Part shown: positions 27,795 through 36,908 of the stretch, piece by piece | How positions within the stretch are numbered: position 1 is the stretch's first letter | Layout of the letters: every line of letters begins with the position of its first letter | Assembly: GCF_001421485.1 (NCBI RefSeq) | Contig: NZ_LMKK01000002.1 | Location: forward strand, 186,001-250,000 | Length of the DNA: 64,000 nucleotides | Reading direction: 5' to 3' | From: Agreia sp. Leaf210 | GTDB taxonomy: Bacteria; Actinomycetota; Actinomycetes; Actinomycetales; Microbacteriaceae | Notes under the pieces: generated by a model | Seen by the model: only the letters and a program-made list of their open reading frames with translations | Database searches by the model: none | What the model was told of the DNA's origin: nothing | Translations under genes and position numbers: made by a program

Positions 27795-28004
27795 CTACTC
27801 GGTGCCGACGGCCTTGTCGGCTGCCGCCCGCGCGCCCTCGACCTGCTCGTCGAACTTCTCCCCCGTGACCTTGTTGACGGCCCCGGCGACGCCGTCGAGC
27901 AGCTTGTCGCTGAGATCTTCGGCTTTCTCGCTCTTCAGTGCTTCCTGCACCTTGTTGTCGCCCAGGAATTCCTGCGCCTTCTTGGTGATGTCTTCGAGTC
28001 CCAC
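27795..28004 (-). CDS. MT0933-like antitoxin family small protein
   Basis: A protein of 69 residues from a GTG at 28004 with the ribosome binding site AGGGAG 6 bases upstream. A much longer open frame covers it but only reads the kinase gene out of frame. The pattern of a Lys/Glu-rich helix followed by a NKVTGEKFDEQVEGARAAADK segment is that of the small Rv0909/MT0933 family, described as the antitoxin of a pair with an SRPBCC toxin in Mycobacterium. No partner gene lies next to it. Function as an antitoxin is inferred from family only. Confidence 0.75.
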   Translation of the reverse strand: MGLEDITKKAQEFLGDNKVQEALKSEKAEDLSDKLLDGVAGAVNKVTGEKFDEQVEGARAAADKAVGTE

Positions 28005-28062
28005 GATTCTCCCTTGATCGGGCCTCGTATGCGAGGCGGTCCCCTCATTCTGCTCCCACGCA

Positions 28063-28830
28063 TCAGAACAAGTCGAGGGTCTTCCGCGCTGCCTCACCGA
28101 GAGCGCGACCGTATGAAGGCCCATGACCGGCCGCGTGCACCGCGAGCGGATGAAGCTGATGCATCGCGACCCGTTCACGCCATCCGCCGCCCAGGGCGAA
28201 CTCGTCGTCGTATGACTCGAGCACGACGTCGAGATAAGCCACACCGAAGAGGTCCAGCATGGCCAGGTCGGTCTCCCGGTGTCCGCCGTGCGCGGCCGGA
28301 TCGATGAGCACCACCCCGTCGTTCGTCCAGACCACGTTGCCGTTCCAGAGATCGCCGTGGATGCGCCGCGCGGGTTCTCCGTCATCGGCCGCACCCGACT
28401 CCAACAGCTCGCAGACGGACATCGCGTCCGCCGCGTCCGGCCCTTCGATCGATCCCACCGCGAGTGCGATATCGAGATACGGCCGGACCCTCTGTTGCGC
28501 GTAGAACCTGCCCCACGACGGGTCGGGGCGGCACTCCATCGGCCGCGACCCGATGAAGTTCGGGCCGTTCCAGCCTGCCGGCGGCGACCCGAACGCGTCG
28601 GCTCCCGTTCTGTGCGTGACCGCCAGCGCACGACCGAAGTCGGCAGCGGCATCCGGTGTCGGGCGGCCCGACACGAGTTGCTCGAGCTCGATCGAATGGC
28701 GGCCCACCGCCTCGACGCGCACGATCCTGGCCCCGCCGAGCTCATGGGACTCCGCGAGCCAGGCCAGACCGGCAGCCTCCGCCTCGAAGAACGCCCCGGG
28801 CGCATGAAGGTTGGTCTTGACGAAAGTCAT
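28063..28830 (-). CDS. Fructosamine kinase family protein
   Basis: A protein of 255 residues of the aminoglycoside/ketosamine kinase fold. The catalytic motif RIHGDLWNGNVVW and the metal-binding LIDPAAHGGHRETDLAM are intact, as is the HxD-type Asp. Family members phosphorylate ketosamines so that glycated lysines are released from proteins. The start (ATG at 28830) follows the tuf terminator. The protein is shorter than the eukaryotic enzyme (about 300) but normal for bacteria. Substrate specificity is not visible. Confidence 0.9.
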   Translation of the reverse strand: MTFVKTNLHAPGAFFEAEAAGLAWLAESHELGGARIVRVEAVGRHSIELEQLVSGRPTPDAAADFGRALAVTHRTGADAFGSPPAGWNGPNFIGSRPMECRPDPSWGRFYAQQRVRPYLDIALAVGSIEGPDAADAMSVCELLESGAADDGEPARRIHGDLWNGNVVWTNDGVVLIDPAAHGGHRETDLAMLDLFGVAYLDVVLESYDDEFALGGGWRERVAMHQLHPLAVHAAGHGPSYGRALGEAARKTLDLF

Positions 28831-28854
28831 GCTTCATTGTGCGGCTTTAACCAG

Positions 28855-28888
28855 GAGCAGGGCCCCACCCGAAGGTGAGGCCCTGCTC
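28855..28888 (-). terminator. Terminator of tuf
   Basis: A 10-bp perfect outer stem (28855-28864 with 28879-28888) and an inner 4-bp stem closed, on the minus strand, by a UUCG tetraloop. It lies 24 bases after the tuf stop. A U tract is nearly absent, as is common in high-GC actinobacteria. Confidence 0.85.
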
Positions 28889-28911
28889 GTGTACTACTGG
28901 TGAAGAATCGA

Positions 28912-30105
28912 CTACTTGGTGATCTTCGTGACGGTACCGGCACCGACGGTGCGGCCACCCTCACGGATCGCGAAGCCGAGGCCCTCTTCCATGGCGATGG
29001 GCTGGATCAGCTCGACGCTGATGTCAGTCGTGTCGCCGGGCATGACCATCTCGGTGCCCTCGGGGAGGGTGATGACGCCGGTCACGTCCGTGGTGCGGAA
29101 GTAGAACTGCGGGCGGTAGTTCGTGTAGAACGGGTTGTGACGGCCACCCTCATCCTTGGACAGGATGTAGGCGGTTCCATCGAAACCGGTGTGCGGCGTG
29201 ACCGAACCCGGCTTGACGATGACCTGGCCGCGCTCGACGTCTTCGCGCTTCGTGCCGCGGAGCAGCAGTCCACAGTTCTCGCCGGCCCATGCCTCGTCGA
29301 GCTGCTTGTGGAACATCTCGATACCCGTGACCGTGGTCTTGACGGTCGGGCGGATGCCGACGATCTCGACCTCGGAGTTGATGGCGAGGGTTCCGCGCTC
29401 GGCGCGACCGGTGACGACCGTTCCACGACCGGTGATCGTGAAGACGTCCTCAACGGGCATCAGGAAGGGCTTGTCCTTGTCGCGGACGGGCTCCGGGATG
29501 GAGTCGTCGACGGCCTGCATGAGCTCGAGGATCGCGTCGACCCACTTCTCGTCGCCCTCGAGAGCCTTGAGGCCCGAGACGCGAACGACGGGAGCGTTGT
29601 CGCCATCGAAGTCCTGGCTCGAGAGCAGCTCGCGAACCTCGAGCTCGACGAGCTCCAGGATCTCCTCGTCGTCGACCATGTCGGACTTGTTGAGTGCGAC
29701 CAGCAGGTAGGGAACGCCGACCTGCTTGGCGAGCAGAACGTGCTCACGGGTCTGAGCCATCGGGCCGTCGGTAGCGGCGACCACGAGGATCGCGCCGTCC
29801 ATCTGAGCAGCACCGGTGATCATGTTCTTGATGTAGTCAGCGTGACCCGGGGCGTCGACGTGCGCGTAGTGGCGCTTCTCGGTCTCGTACTCGACGTGCG
29901 AGATGTTGATCGTGATACCGCGCTGGCGCTCCTCGGGAGCGGAGTCGATCGACGCGAAGTCGCGCTGAACGTTGGTCTTGGACGGGAACTTGTCGGCAAG
30001 GACCTTGGAGATCGCTGCAGTCAGCGTGGTCTTTCCGTGGTCGACGTGACCGATCGTTCCGATGTTTACGTGCGGCTTGGTCCGCTCGAACTTGGCCTTG
30101 GCCAC
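28912..30105 (-). CDS. tuf: Elongation factor Tu
   Basis: A protein of 397 residues that brings aminoacyl-tRNA to the ribosome. GTPase motifs: [24 protein letters not shown] (NKxD), and the switch-I region [13 protein letters not shown]. It starts with GTG at 30105 after AGGAGG. It follows fusA after 133 bases that hold a stem-loop and a promoter candidate, so tuf can be transcribed both with the str operon and on its own. Confidence 0.99.
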   Translation of the reverse strand: MAKAKFERTKPHVNIGTIGHVDHGKTTLTAAISKVLADKFPSKTNVQRDFASIDSAPEERQRGITINISHVEYETEKRHYAHVDAPGHADYIKNMITGAAQMDGAILVVAATDGPMAQTREHVLLAKQVGVPYLLVALNKSDMVDDEEILELVELEVRELLSSQDFDGDNAPVVRVSGLKALEGDEKWVDAILELMQAVDDSIPEPVRDKDKPFLMPVEDVFTITGRGTVVTGRAERGTLAINSEVEIVGIRPTVKTTVTGIEMFHKQLDEAWAGENCGLLLRGTKREDVERGQVIVKPGSVTPHTGFDGTAYILSKDEGGRHNPFYTNYRPQFYFRTTDVTGVITLPEGTEMVMPGDTTDISVELIQPIAMEEGLGFAIREGGRTVGAGTVTKITK

Positions 30106-30183
30106 TGGGTCCTCCTCAGGACTCTCTTGCTCCGCATCCGGACAAAAAGCTACCGGGTGAAGAGCGGGGGTGTTTGTGTATTG

Positions 30184-30211
30184 ATGTTACGCGCTCCGGT
30201 GCTCGCAACAA
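30184..30211 (-). promoter_or_regulatory. Candidate tuf promoter
   Basis: On the minus strand TTGTTG (30211-30206) and TAACAT (30189-30184) are 16 bases apart. The -35 lies in the loop of the fusA-tuf stem-loop. The -10 is a fair match. Confidence 0.5.
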
Positions 30212-30225
30212 TATTGAGCACCGGA
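30195..30225 (-). terminator. Stem-loop between fusA and tuf
   Basis: Perfect 10-bp arms (30195-30204 and 30216-30225) around an 11-base loop, 14 bases after the fusA stop. No U tract follows. It is probably a partial terminator or processing site. Confidence 0.6.
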
Positions 30226-30238
30226 ACACGATACAGGA

Positions 30239-32353
30239 CTATTCGCCCTTGTTTTTGTTGATGATCTCTTCGGCGACAGCCTTGGGGACCTCGGCGTAGC
30301 TGTCGAAAGTCATCGAGTACACCGCGCGGCCCGAGGTCTTCGACCTCAGGTCACCGATGTAGCCGAACATCTCCGAAAGCGGAACATGGGCACGGATGAC
30401 CTTGATACCGGTCGCGTCCTCCATGGACTGGATCTGGCCACGGCGCGAGTTGATATCGCCGATGACGTCACCCATGTATTCCTCAGGGGTGCGCACCTCG
30501 ACGGCCATCAACGGCTCAAGGATGACCGGGTCCGCCTTGCGGGCGGCTTCCTTGAACGCCATGGAACCAGCGATCTTGAACGCCATCTCCGAGGAGTCGA
30601 CGTCGTGGAACTGACCATCGAGCAGGGCAGCCCGGACACCCACCATGGGGTAGCCGGCGAGAACGCCGACCTGGAGGGCATCCTGGATTCCCGCGTCGAC
30701 CGAAGGGATGTACTCGCGCGGAACGCGACCACCGGTGACCTTGTTCTCGAACTCGTAGATCTTCTCCGCGGTCACCTCCATGGGCTCGATCGAAATCTGC
30801 ACCTTGGCGAACTGACCCGAACCACCGGTCTGCTTCTTGTGGGTGTAGTCGTGCTTCGGAACCACGCGACGGATCGTCTCGCGGTACGCGACCTGCGGCT
30901 TGCCCACGTTGGCCTCGACGTTGAACTCGCGACGCATGCGGTCGACCAGGATGTCGAGGTGAAGCTCACCCATACCCTTGATGACCGTCTGGCCCGTGTC
31001 CTGGTTCTGCTCGGTGCGGAACGTCGGGTCTTCCTCAGCGAGCTTCTGGATGGCGACACCCAGCTTCTCCTGGTCGGCCTTCGTCTTCGGCTCGATCGCG
31101 ACCTCGATGACCGGCTCCGGGAACGTCATCGACTCGAGAACGACCTGGTCGTTCGAATCGCTGAGCGTGTCTCCCGTTGTCGTGCCCTTCAGGCCGATGA
31201 CAGCGTAGATGTGACCTGCGGTCACGCTGTCGACGGGGATCTCCTTGTTGGCGTGCATCTGGAAGATCTTGCCGATGCGCTCCTTCTTGCTCTTGGTCGA
31301 GTTCGTGACCTGTCCACCGGAGTCGAGACGACCCGAGTAGACGCGGATGAACGTCAGACGACCGAAGAAGGGGTGAACGGCGACCTTGAACGCGAGGGCG
31401 GCGAAAGGCTCCGAGGCGTCGGGGTGACGCTCGACCTTCACCTCCTCGTCGCGGGGGTCCGTTCCCACGGTGGCGGGAACGTCGAGCGGGCTGGGCAGGT
31501 AGTCGACGACCGCATCGAGCATCGGCTGAACGCCACGGTTCTTGAAGGCGGAGCCACAGAGAACCGGGTAGATCTCGCTGGCGACCGTCAGCTTGCGGAT
31601 ACCAGCCTTGATCTCGGCGACCGTCAGCTCTTCGCCGGCAAAGAACTTCTCGAGCAGAGCGTCGTCGGTCTCGGCGACGGTCTCGAGGAGCAGCTGGCGG
31701 TACTCGTCAGCCTTCTCCTTGAGGTCGTCCGGGATCTCCTGGACTTCGTACTTGGCTCCCATGGTGACGTCACCCTTGGAGTCGGAAGGCCAGACGAGCG
31801 CGCGCATCTCGACGAGGTCGACGACACCCACGAATCCGTTCTCGGCTCCGATGGGCAGCTGGATGACCAGCGGCTTCGCTCCGAGCTTGTTGATGATGGT
31901 GTCGACCGTGAAGTAGAAGTCGGCTCCGAGCTTGTCCATCTTGTTGATGAAGCAGATGCGGGGGACTTCGTACTTGTCGGCCTGGCGCCAGACGGTCTCC
32001 GACTGGGGCTCGACGCCCTCTTTACCGTCGAAGACAGCGACGGCACCGTCGAGGACGCGGAGCGAACGCTCCACCTCGACCGTGAAGTCGACGTGACCCG
32101 GGGTGTCGATGATGTTGATCTGGTTCTTGTCCCAGAAGCAGGTGACGGCAGCAGAGGTGATCGTGATGCCACGCTCCTGCTCCTGCTCCATCCAGTCCGT
32201 CGTCGATGCGCCGTCGTGGGTCTCACCGATCTTGTGGTTGACACCCGTGTAGAACAGGATGCGCTCGGTGGTGGTGGTCTTGCCGGCATCGATGTGAGCC
32301 ATGATGCCGATGTTGCGGACCTTGTTCAGGTCGGTGAGCACGTCCTGTGCCAC
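30239..32353 (-). CDS. fusA: Elongation factor G
   Basis: A protein of 704 residues that drives translocation. The G domain shows [24 protein letters not shown] and NKMDKLGAD; the C-terminal domains with [20 protein letters not shown] are intact. The start is the GTG at 32353 with GGAGG 7 bases upstream; an open frame to 32449 is only an upstream extension. It lies 102 bases after rpsG. Confidence 0.99.
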   Translation of the reverse strand: MAQDVLTDLNKVRNIGIMAHIDAGKTTTTERILFYTGVNHKIGETHDGASTTDWMEQEQERGITITSAAVTCFWDKNQINIIDTPGHVDFTVEVERSLRVLDGAVAVFDGKEGVEPQSETVWRQADKYEVPRICFINKMDKLGADFYFTVDTIINKLGAKPLVIQLPIGAENGFVGVVDLVEMRALVWPSDSKGDVTMGAKYEVQEIPDDLKEKADEYRQLLLETVAETDDALLEKFFAGEELTVAEIKAGIRKLTVASEIYPVLCGSAFKNRGVQPMLDAVVDYLPSPLDVPATVGTDPRDEEVKVERHPDASEPFAALAFKVAVHPFFGRLTFIRVYSGRLDSGGQVTNSTKSKKERIGKIFQMHANKEIPVDSVTAGHIYAVIGLKGTTTGDTLSDSNDQVVLESMTFPEPVIEVAIEPKTKADQEKLGVAIQKLAEEDPTFRTEQNQDTGQTVIKGMGELHLDILVDRMRREFNVEANVGKPQVAYRETIRRVVPKHDYTHKKQTGGSGQFAKVQISIEPMEVTAEKIYEFENKVTGGRVPREYIPSVDAGIQDALQVGVLAGYPMVGVRAALLDGQFHDVDSSEMAFKIAGSMAFKEAARKADPVILEPLMAVEVRTPEEYMGDVIGDINSRRGQIQSMEDATGIKVIRAHVPLSEMFGYIGDLRSKTSGRAVYSMTFDSYAEVPKAVAEEIINKNKGE

Positions 32354-32455
32354 AGATTGCCTCCGGTTGTTTACTAAGGGGTTTGTCGAACGATGGCGGC
32401 ACCGATCGAGGGGCCGGTTCGCGGGGCGAACCGGCCTCTCGACCAGCACACGCGA

Positions 32456-32926
32456 TTACCAGCGGTAGTGAGCGAATGCCTTGTTCGACTCGGCCATCTT
32501 GTGGGTGTCTTCGCGGCGCTTGACCGCGGCACCCAGGCCGTTCGACGCGTCGAGGATCTCGTTGGTGAGACGCTCGGTCATCGTCTTCTCGCGACGGCTC
32601 TTCGCGTAGCTCGTGAGCCAGCGGAGTGCGAGAGTGTTGGCACGGTGAGGCTTGACCTCGACCGGAACCTGGTAGGTCGATCCGCCGACGCGGCGCGACT
32701 TGACCTCAAGAGTGGGGCGCACGTTGTCGAGCGCCTTCTTCAGGGTGACGACGGCGTCTGCGCCGTTCTTGGCCGCGACGCCTTCGAGTGCGTCGTAGAC
32801 GATGCGCTCGGCGAGGCCCTTCTTGCCATCAAGAAGGATCTTGTTGACGAGCTGGCTGACGATCGGTGCGCCGTAGACGGGGTCTGCGACGACGGGGCGC
32901 TTGGGTGCTGGTCCCTTACGAGGCAT
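32456..32926 (-). CDS. rpsG: Ribosomal protein S7 (uS7)
   Basis: A protein of 156 residues, the usual length, beginning [13 protein letters not shown] and ending [14 protein letters not shown]. It organises the 30S head and contacts the E site. Its ATG overlaps the S12 stop by one base. Confidence 0.98.
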   Translation of the reverse strand: MPRKGPAPKRPVVADPVYGAPIVSQLVNKILLDGKKGLAERIVYDALEGVAAKNGADAVVTLKKALDNVRPTLEVKSRRVGGSTYQVPVEVKPHRANTLALRWLTSYAKSRREKTMTERLTNEILDASNGLGAAVKRREDTHKMAESNKAFAHYRW

Positions 32927-33300
32927 TACTTCTTCTCCATCTTCGCGCCGTAACGGCTGCGAGCCTGCTTGCGGCCCTTGACGGCCTGGGTGTCCAGTGC
33001 GCCACGGACGATCTTGTAACGCACACCGGGCAGGTCCTTCACACGACCGCCACGCACGAGCACCATCGAGTGCTCCTGCAGGTTGTGGCCCTCACCGGGA
33101 ATGTACGCGGTGACCTCGGTGCCGTTGGACAGCTTGACGCGGGCGACCTTGCGAAGAGCCGAGTTGGGCTTCTTGGGCGTGGTCGTGTAGACGCGGGTGC
33201 AGACGCCGCGCTGCTGCGGGTTGGCCTTCAGAGCCGGCGTCTTGGTCTTGGTGACCTTCGGAGTTCGGCCCTTGCGGACCAACTGCTGAATGGTTGGCAC
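32926..33300 (-). CDS. rpsL: Ribosomal protein S12 (uS12)
   Basis: A protein of 124 residues in the decoding centre. The streptomycin-sensitive residues are wild type: Lys in [11 protein letters not shown] and Lys in [11 protein letters not shown]. It is first in the str operon and preceded by a leader of about 260 bases from a clear promoter. Confidence 0.98.
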   Translation of the reverse strand: MPTIQQLVRKGRTPKVTKTKTPALKANPQQRGVCTRVYTTTPKKPNSALRKVARVKLSNGTEVTAYIPGEGHNLQEHSMVLVRGGRVKDLPGVRYKIVRGALDTQAVKGRKQARSRYGAKMEKK

Positions 33301-33608
33301 TACTTCTCCTATTTTCTACTGCACGGTGACAGCTTGCTTTCGCGTAGCAATCGGCGGCGCCCGCGTGCGGGATTCGACCGATGTTCTTGTGGACCCGCCG
33401 ACTGCACACGCGAGCGTCTGCAGAGATTGTGATGGTGGGTATGCCGTGGGGGCCTGCCCCAGAGAGGGGCTGCCCTTGTCTTGCATCAGACTGGTCTGTC
33501 GCAAGAATCTCGTCCCGGACGAATCCGAGTTGAAAAGTGGGCGTGCAAGAATGCACACACCCGGCAATATTAGCCCGAACCGGGGCTTCGGTCAAGCGAG
33601 CCAGACCG
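33301..33608 (-). other. 308-base str-operon leader
   Basis: No gene is seen. It holds the sigma-A promoter at 33567-33595 and a short stem-loop (GTGCA/TGCAC, about 33543-33556) just downstream of the start of transcription. The rest, to the rpsL ribosome binding site, shows no strong structure. Confidence 0.65.
33567..33595 (-). promoter_or_regulatory. Sigma-A promoter of the str operon
   Basis: On the minus strand TTGACC (33595-33590) and TAATAT (33572-33567) are exactly 17 bases apart. The -35 matches consensus in five of six bases. The spacer contains a small inverted repeat (CCGAA/TTCGG). Transcription should start near 33560. Confidence 0.8.
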
Positions 33609-34826
33609 CTAGAACGGGAGCACCGACGAGGAGAACGTGATCGCTCCGTCGGCGACCGAGACGGTGCCTGCGGGCCGGTAATTCGGCAGGCTCGTGCCCG
33701 ACGGGCCGGAGCGACCGGCGCTGTCGACGGAGTCCGCGAGCACGTCGAGCGTTCCTGCCGTCGCGGTCGAGACGACCCAGCCGCTGCCGACCCAGTCGCC
33801 GATGGAGTAGGTGGGCCTGACCGTGAGAGTCCAGCGGATATTCGAATAGCTGACTCCGTCCTGTGCTCGCGCCTCGAACCCGCAGCCGGTGGGCGCGAGA
33901 CTCTGTTGCGCCACGCATCCGTCGACGTAGGCGTCGACAGCGGCCTGGGCGGCGGAGGTTCCGGCCTCGGTGAGCGTCGTGGTGACGGCCGCCGTCGCGA
34001 TGCTTCCCGCCGCATCGTCGGAGAGGCCGACGACGTTGGCCGTTGCCGGCGCGGCATCGAACAGATCGCTGTCATCGACGACCGAGACCTCGTAGTCGCC
34101 GGGAAAGGCCCGGAGGCTCGACTCGTCGGCGTCGCCCTCGAGGGCGTTGTCGTCGACCTGCACGGCAAGACCAGACGGCCCCTGGACCTGCACGTCCACC
34201 ACGCCGAGCGGCAGGGGCTGCAGCTGCCATGTGTCGAAGACGACGAACGTCTTTCCCGCCTTCGCCAGTTCGAACTCCTGGGTATAGCTCGTTCCGCCCT
34301 GGGTGATCTTGGCCGTGACCGTGGAGGTCTCCCCGATCGTCTTGGGCTTGCCCACGCTGAAGTCGGTGATGTGGTTGGTCGACGCGTTGTAGGCCTCGTC
34401 GGTGAGTAGACCCGATGGCTTCTCCCCCATCGCCTGGAGTGCCGACTCCGCTCGGCCGTCAACCAGATCCTGCAGGAACGCCTTCACCTGAGTGTCCGGT
34501 GCAACGCTCGACGAGATGGAGGAGCCGGCCACGGCGAGGCCGACGCCGCCGAGAATGACGACGGCGGCGCCGATGGAGAGGCCGATGATCAGACCCTTGC
34601 GCGATCTGGGTGCTCGCGGCTGGGGCTGGGGCTGAAACTGCGGTTGCTGGGGCTGCTGAAACTGGGGCTGCTGGAACTGCGGCCCGCCCAGATATCCCTG
34701 CGCCGACGCGGCGGATGGCACCGGGGGAACCGGGGGAACGGGAGCGGACGACGCGGGAGGAACGGGCGGCACCGGGGGTACGGACGATGCGCCCTGCGGC
34801 ACAGGGGGAAGGCTGTTGTCAGACAT
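33609..34826 (-). CDS. Pro-rich-tailed single-pass membrane protein
   Basis: A protein of 405 residues. Residues 1-75 are a cytoplasmic tail of Pro/Val repeats (PPVPPVPP) followed by Gln/Phe/Pro repeats. A transmembrane helix (about 77-100: GLIIGLSIGAAVVILGGVGL) leads to an extracellular part of about 300 residues. That part has NTF2/DUF4878-like helical start (VKAFLQDLVDGRAESAL) and two beta-rich repeats, with two Cys that could form a disulfide (CVAQQSLAPTGC). It is the last gene of the FHA-kinase-Ig cluster, 87 bases after its neighbour. The tail composition resembles scaffolds in Gram-positive signalling clusters. I do not recognise a named family. Confidence 0.75.
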   Translation of the reverse strand: MSDNSLPPVPQGASSVPPVPPVPPASSAPVPPVPPVPSAASAQGYLGGPQFQQPQFQQPQQPQFQPQPQPRAPRSRKGLIIGLSIGAAVVILGGVGLAVAGSSISSSVAPDTQVKAFLQDLVDGRAESALQAMGEKPSGLLTDEAYNASTNHITDFSVGKPKTIGETSTVTAKITQGGTSYTQEFELAKAGKTFVVFDTWQLQPLPLGVVDVQVQGPSGLAVQVDDNALEGDADESSLRAFPGDYEVSVVDDSDLFDAAPATANVVGLSDDAAGSIATAAVTTTLTEAGTSAAQAAVDAYVDGCVAQQSLAPTGCGFEARAQDGVSYSNIRWTLTVRPTYSIGDWVGSGWVVSTATAGTLDVLADSVDSAGRSGPSGTSLPNYRPAGTVSVADGAITFSSSVLPF

Positions 34827-34913
34827 CGGCGGCTCCTCGCTTCGAATCCCGGATTCCCATCCAAGCAGAGATCGCCGTGGGGCAGGCCGCCTACCCGGTA
34901 GCGGCCGGCCCGT

Positions 34914-35390
34914 TCACTCGCCCTCTTTCTCCCAGGGCCAGGACGCCCTGCCCTGCCCGGCGCCGAGAATCGCCAGACCGACGGCCGACACGAACGCGGC
35001 CCCGATCACCACGATCGTGTACGCCGTGGGTGCCTGGGCCGCGATGACCAAGAGGAGGGCCGTCATCCGGCCTGTCGCCACGAACTGGAGGATTCCCAGG
35101 GCAGCGAGTTGCACGGCGACCGCCCCCAGCGCGAGAACGGCGGCTGATCCGAGCACAGCGCCCAGCCCCCTCCCGCTCACCGTCGACCAGCTCGGCGAGG
35201 CGAGGGCGATCATGACGGCAATGGCACTGACCGCCACGGACACCGGCACCACGATCGGTCCCACCTCGGGATCGACCACGACATCTGTCTCGCCCAGAAG
35301 GCTGACGAATCCCCAGCCCGCGACGACGAGGGCGACGTAGAGCGCGGTCGCGAAGACCGACCGTCCGTAGCGGAGACCTCGACTCGGCAC
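34914..35390 (-). CDS. Four-helix membrane protein of unknown function
   Basis: A protein of 158 residues from the GTG at 35390, 5 bases after the stop of the preceding gene. Four hydrophobic segments are seen (about 13-31, 45-65, 77-103 and 112-145), with short loops and an acidic C-terminus. No catalytic motif is visible. It is coupled in position with the gene before it, so the two products may form a complex. Confidence 0.7.
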   Translation of the reverse strand: MPSRGLRYGRSVFATALYVALVVAGWGFVSLLGETDVVVDPEVGPIVVPVSVAVSAIAVMIALASPSWSTVSGRGLGAVLGSAAVLALGAVAVQLAALGILQFVATGRMTALLLVIAAQAPTAYTIVVIGAAFVSAVGLAILGAGQGRASWPWEKEGE

Positions 35391-35395
35391 AGCGT

Positions 35396-36364
35396 CTACC
35401 AGGCTGGTGAACCCTGAGGCGCCGTGGCGGGCGCCTCGGCCATCGTCTTGTCGTAATCCTCACGTGCGGCCTGATTGCGCTCCTTGACCTTGCGGCCCCT
35501 GGAGGAGACCCAGGCCCCTGTCCACACGGAGACCTCTCGCGCGACGATCGCCGCGACGATCGGCAGCGGGTCCATCAGAAGCGAGCGCAGGAACTCTCCG
35601 AGGGCTTCCTGGCTCATCGTCCAGCCCTGCACGGCGAGGTAGGCGCCGACGATGGAGCCCGCGTAGACGACGGCGGCCACGACGAAGCCGCCGATGATGT
35701 AGGCCCACCAGCCTGCTCGGTTGAGGATCAGCACGAGGAGGATGAACGCGATGGCGAAGAAGAGCACCGGAACGATGAAGGCGAAGTTGACGAGGAACCG
35801 CGTCAGCGTCGACACCGCGTTCTCGACCGCGGGATTGAAGGCGAAGAACAGCGACGCCACGGCCGCGTACACGACGGCGAAGGCCACCGTTCCCAACAGC
35901 GCGATGACGGTGCCGAAGAGCCGGTTGCCACGGCGGGCGGGCTGCGCGGGGCGGGCCACGTAGACCGGCGTCGGTGCCTGCGAGTAGATCTCTCCACCCG
36001 GGATGCCCGAGGCCGGAGCCGGAGGAGCGGTCGGGGCTGCAGTCTCGTTCTGCTGGGCGAGCGGCGCGCCCGTGGTGTGAGGGTTCATCGGCGGAACGGT
36101 GGTGCGGACGACATAGGGGTTGGCTTCTTCCGCCTCACGATTCTCGGCCGGGCTCGTCCAGCCCGTCGACTCGCGCGCACCCTGCTCTCGCTCGCCGCCG
36201 GGGCGCACGACCACGGGCTCGAGGGTGCCCGGCTCGACGCTCGAGGGTTCGGCTACGACGAACTCCCGGGCGGATTCGGTCGGCGGCTCGGCCTGATGCT
36301 CTCGCCGGCGCTCGGGGCCGTCCGGGGAAAGCTGGTCGCGGTCGGGATCGTTGTCGGTGCTCAT
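35396..36364 (-). CDS. Membrane protein with long disordered N-terminus
   Basis: A protein of 322 residues from the ATG at 36364; an upstream extension of 51 codons is not supported. Residues 1-145 are hydrophilic and disordered, rich in Glu, Pro and Ala. About four to five transmembrane helices follow (from GTVIALLGTVAFAVVYAAVASLFFAF), then a short basic cytoplasmic end (SSRGRKVKERNQAAREDYDK). The many Thr/Ser residues in the tail could be kinase targets, given the kinase in the same cluster; this is inference. Family unknown. Confidence 0.72.
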   Translation of the reverse strand: MSTDNDPDRDQLSPDGPERRREHQAEPPTESAREFVVAEPSSVEPGTLEPVVVRPGGEREQGARESTGWTSPAENREAEEANPYVVRTTVPPMNPHTTGAPLAQQNETAAPTAPPAPASGIPGGEIYSQAPTPVYVARPAQPARRGNRLFGTVIALLGTVAFAVVYAAVASLFFAFNPAVENAVSTLTRFLVNFAFIVPVLFFAIAFILLVLILNRAGWWAYIIGGFVVAAVVYAGSIVGAYLAVQGWTMSQEALGEFLRSLLMDPLPIVAAIVAREVSVWTGAWVSSRGRKVKERNQAAREDYDKTMAEAPATAPQGSPAW

Positions 36365-36449
36365 AAGGCCATCCTGCCTCCCGGCATGCCGGTTCGCCAG
36401 GAGGCGCGGCGCGTAGCTTCTGCGCGAACGAACGTGCAGCAGGCCCGTG

Positions 36450-36908
36450 TCAGCGCACGGTGAACGACTGACGCCCGAGGCGTACGACGGCTCCGACCTC
36501 CACCCGATTCCGCTCACCGGGCCGGAGGGCGACAGGCGACCCGCCGGGCTGCACGATCACCGTGCCGTTGCCGGAGTCGAGGTCCTCGATCCACAGGCCG
36601 AGAGCGTCGATCTCGAAACGGGCGTGCACCTTGGAGACCGAACGCGCCGGGTCGTCGATGCTCACCAGCTGAAGCGCGCCGTCGGCTCCCCCGTCGCGCG
36701 GAGCCCGTCCGATGACTCCCGTACCCGCGATCGTGACGAGCCGTCCGGAGGTGAACTCCAGAACGAACGACGCCGGATGCTTTGCTGGCGCCGATTCGTC
36801 CCGCGCGTCAACCGGCCACGGTTCGACGTAGGGGATCCGGGGTGACCGGGCATTCCAGAGTCCGGCGTCGGCGCTGTGCGGGAACGGAGGCAGTGCCGAC
36901 TCACCCAC
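36450..36908 (-). CDS. FHA domain protein (small)
   Basis: A protein of 152 residues. The C-terminal 95 residues are an FHA domain that binds phosphothreonine peptides: GVIGRAP (Gly-Arg), SVSKVHARF (Ser and His) and DSGNGT (Asn-Gly). The first 55 residues are Pro-rich and possibly unstructured. The GTG start overlaps the end of the transglutaminase-like gene by 8 bases. It is likely to read phosphorylation by the kinase of this cluster. Confidence 0.9.
   Translation of the reverse strand: MGESALPPFPHSADAGLWNARSPRIPYVEPWPVDARDESAPAKHPASFVLEFTSGRLVTIAGTGVIGRAPRDGGADGALQLVSIDDPARSVSKVHARFEIDALGLWIEDLDSGNGTVIVQPGGSPVALRPGERNRVEVGAVVRLGRQSFTVR

Noticed and set aside
27795-28805. Long frame of 336 codons ending in the MT0933-like protein
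   Set aside because: Only the last 69 codons look like protein; the rest reads the fructosamine-kinase gene out of frame. I kept the GTG start at 28004.
30386-32377. Long plus-strand frame opposite fusA
   Set aside because: EF-G is complete in the sense direction; the opposite frame has no recognisable domain or start signal.
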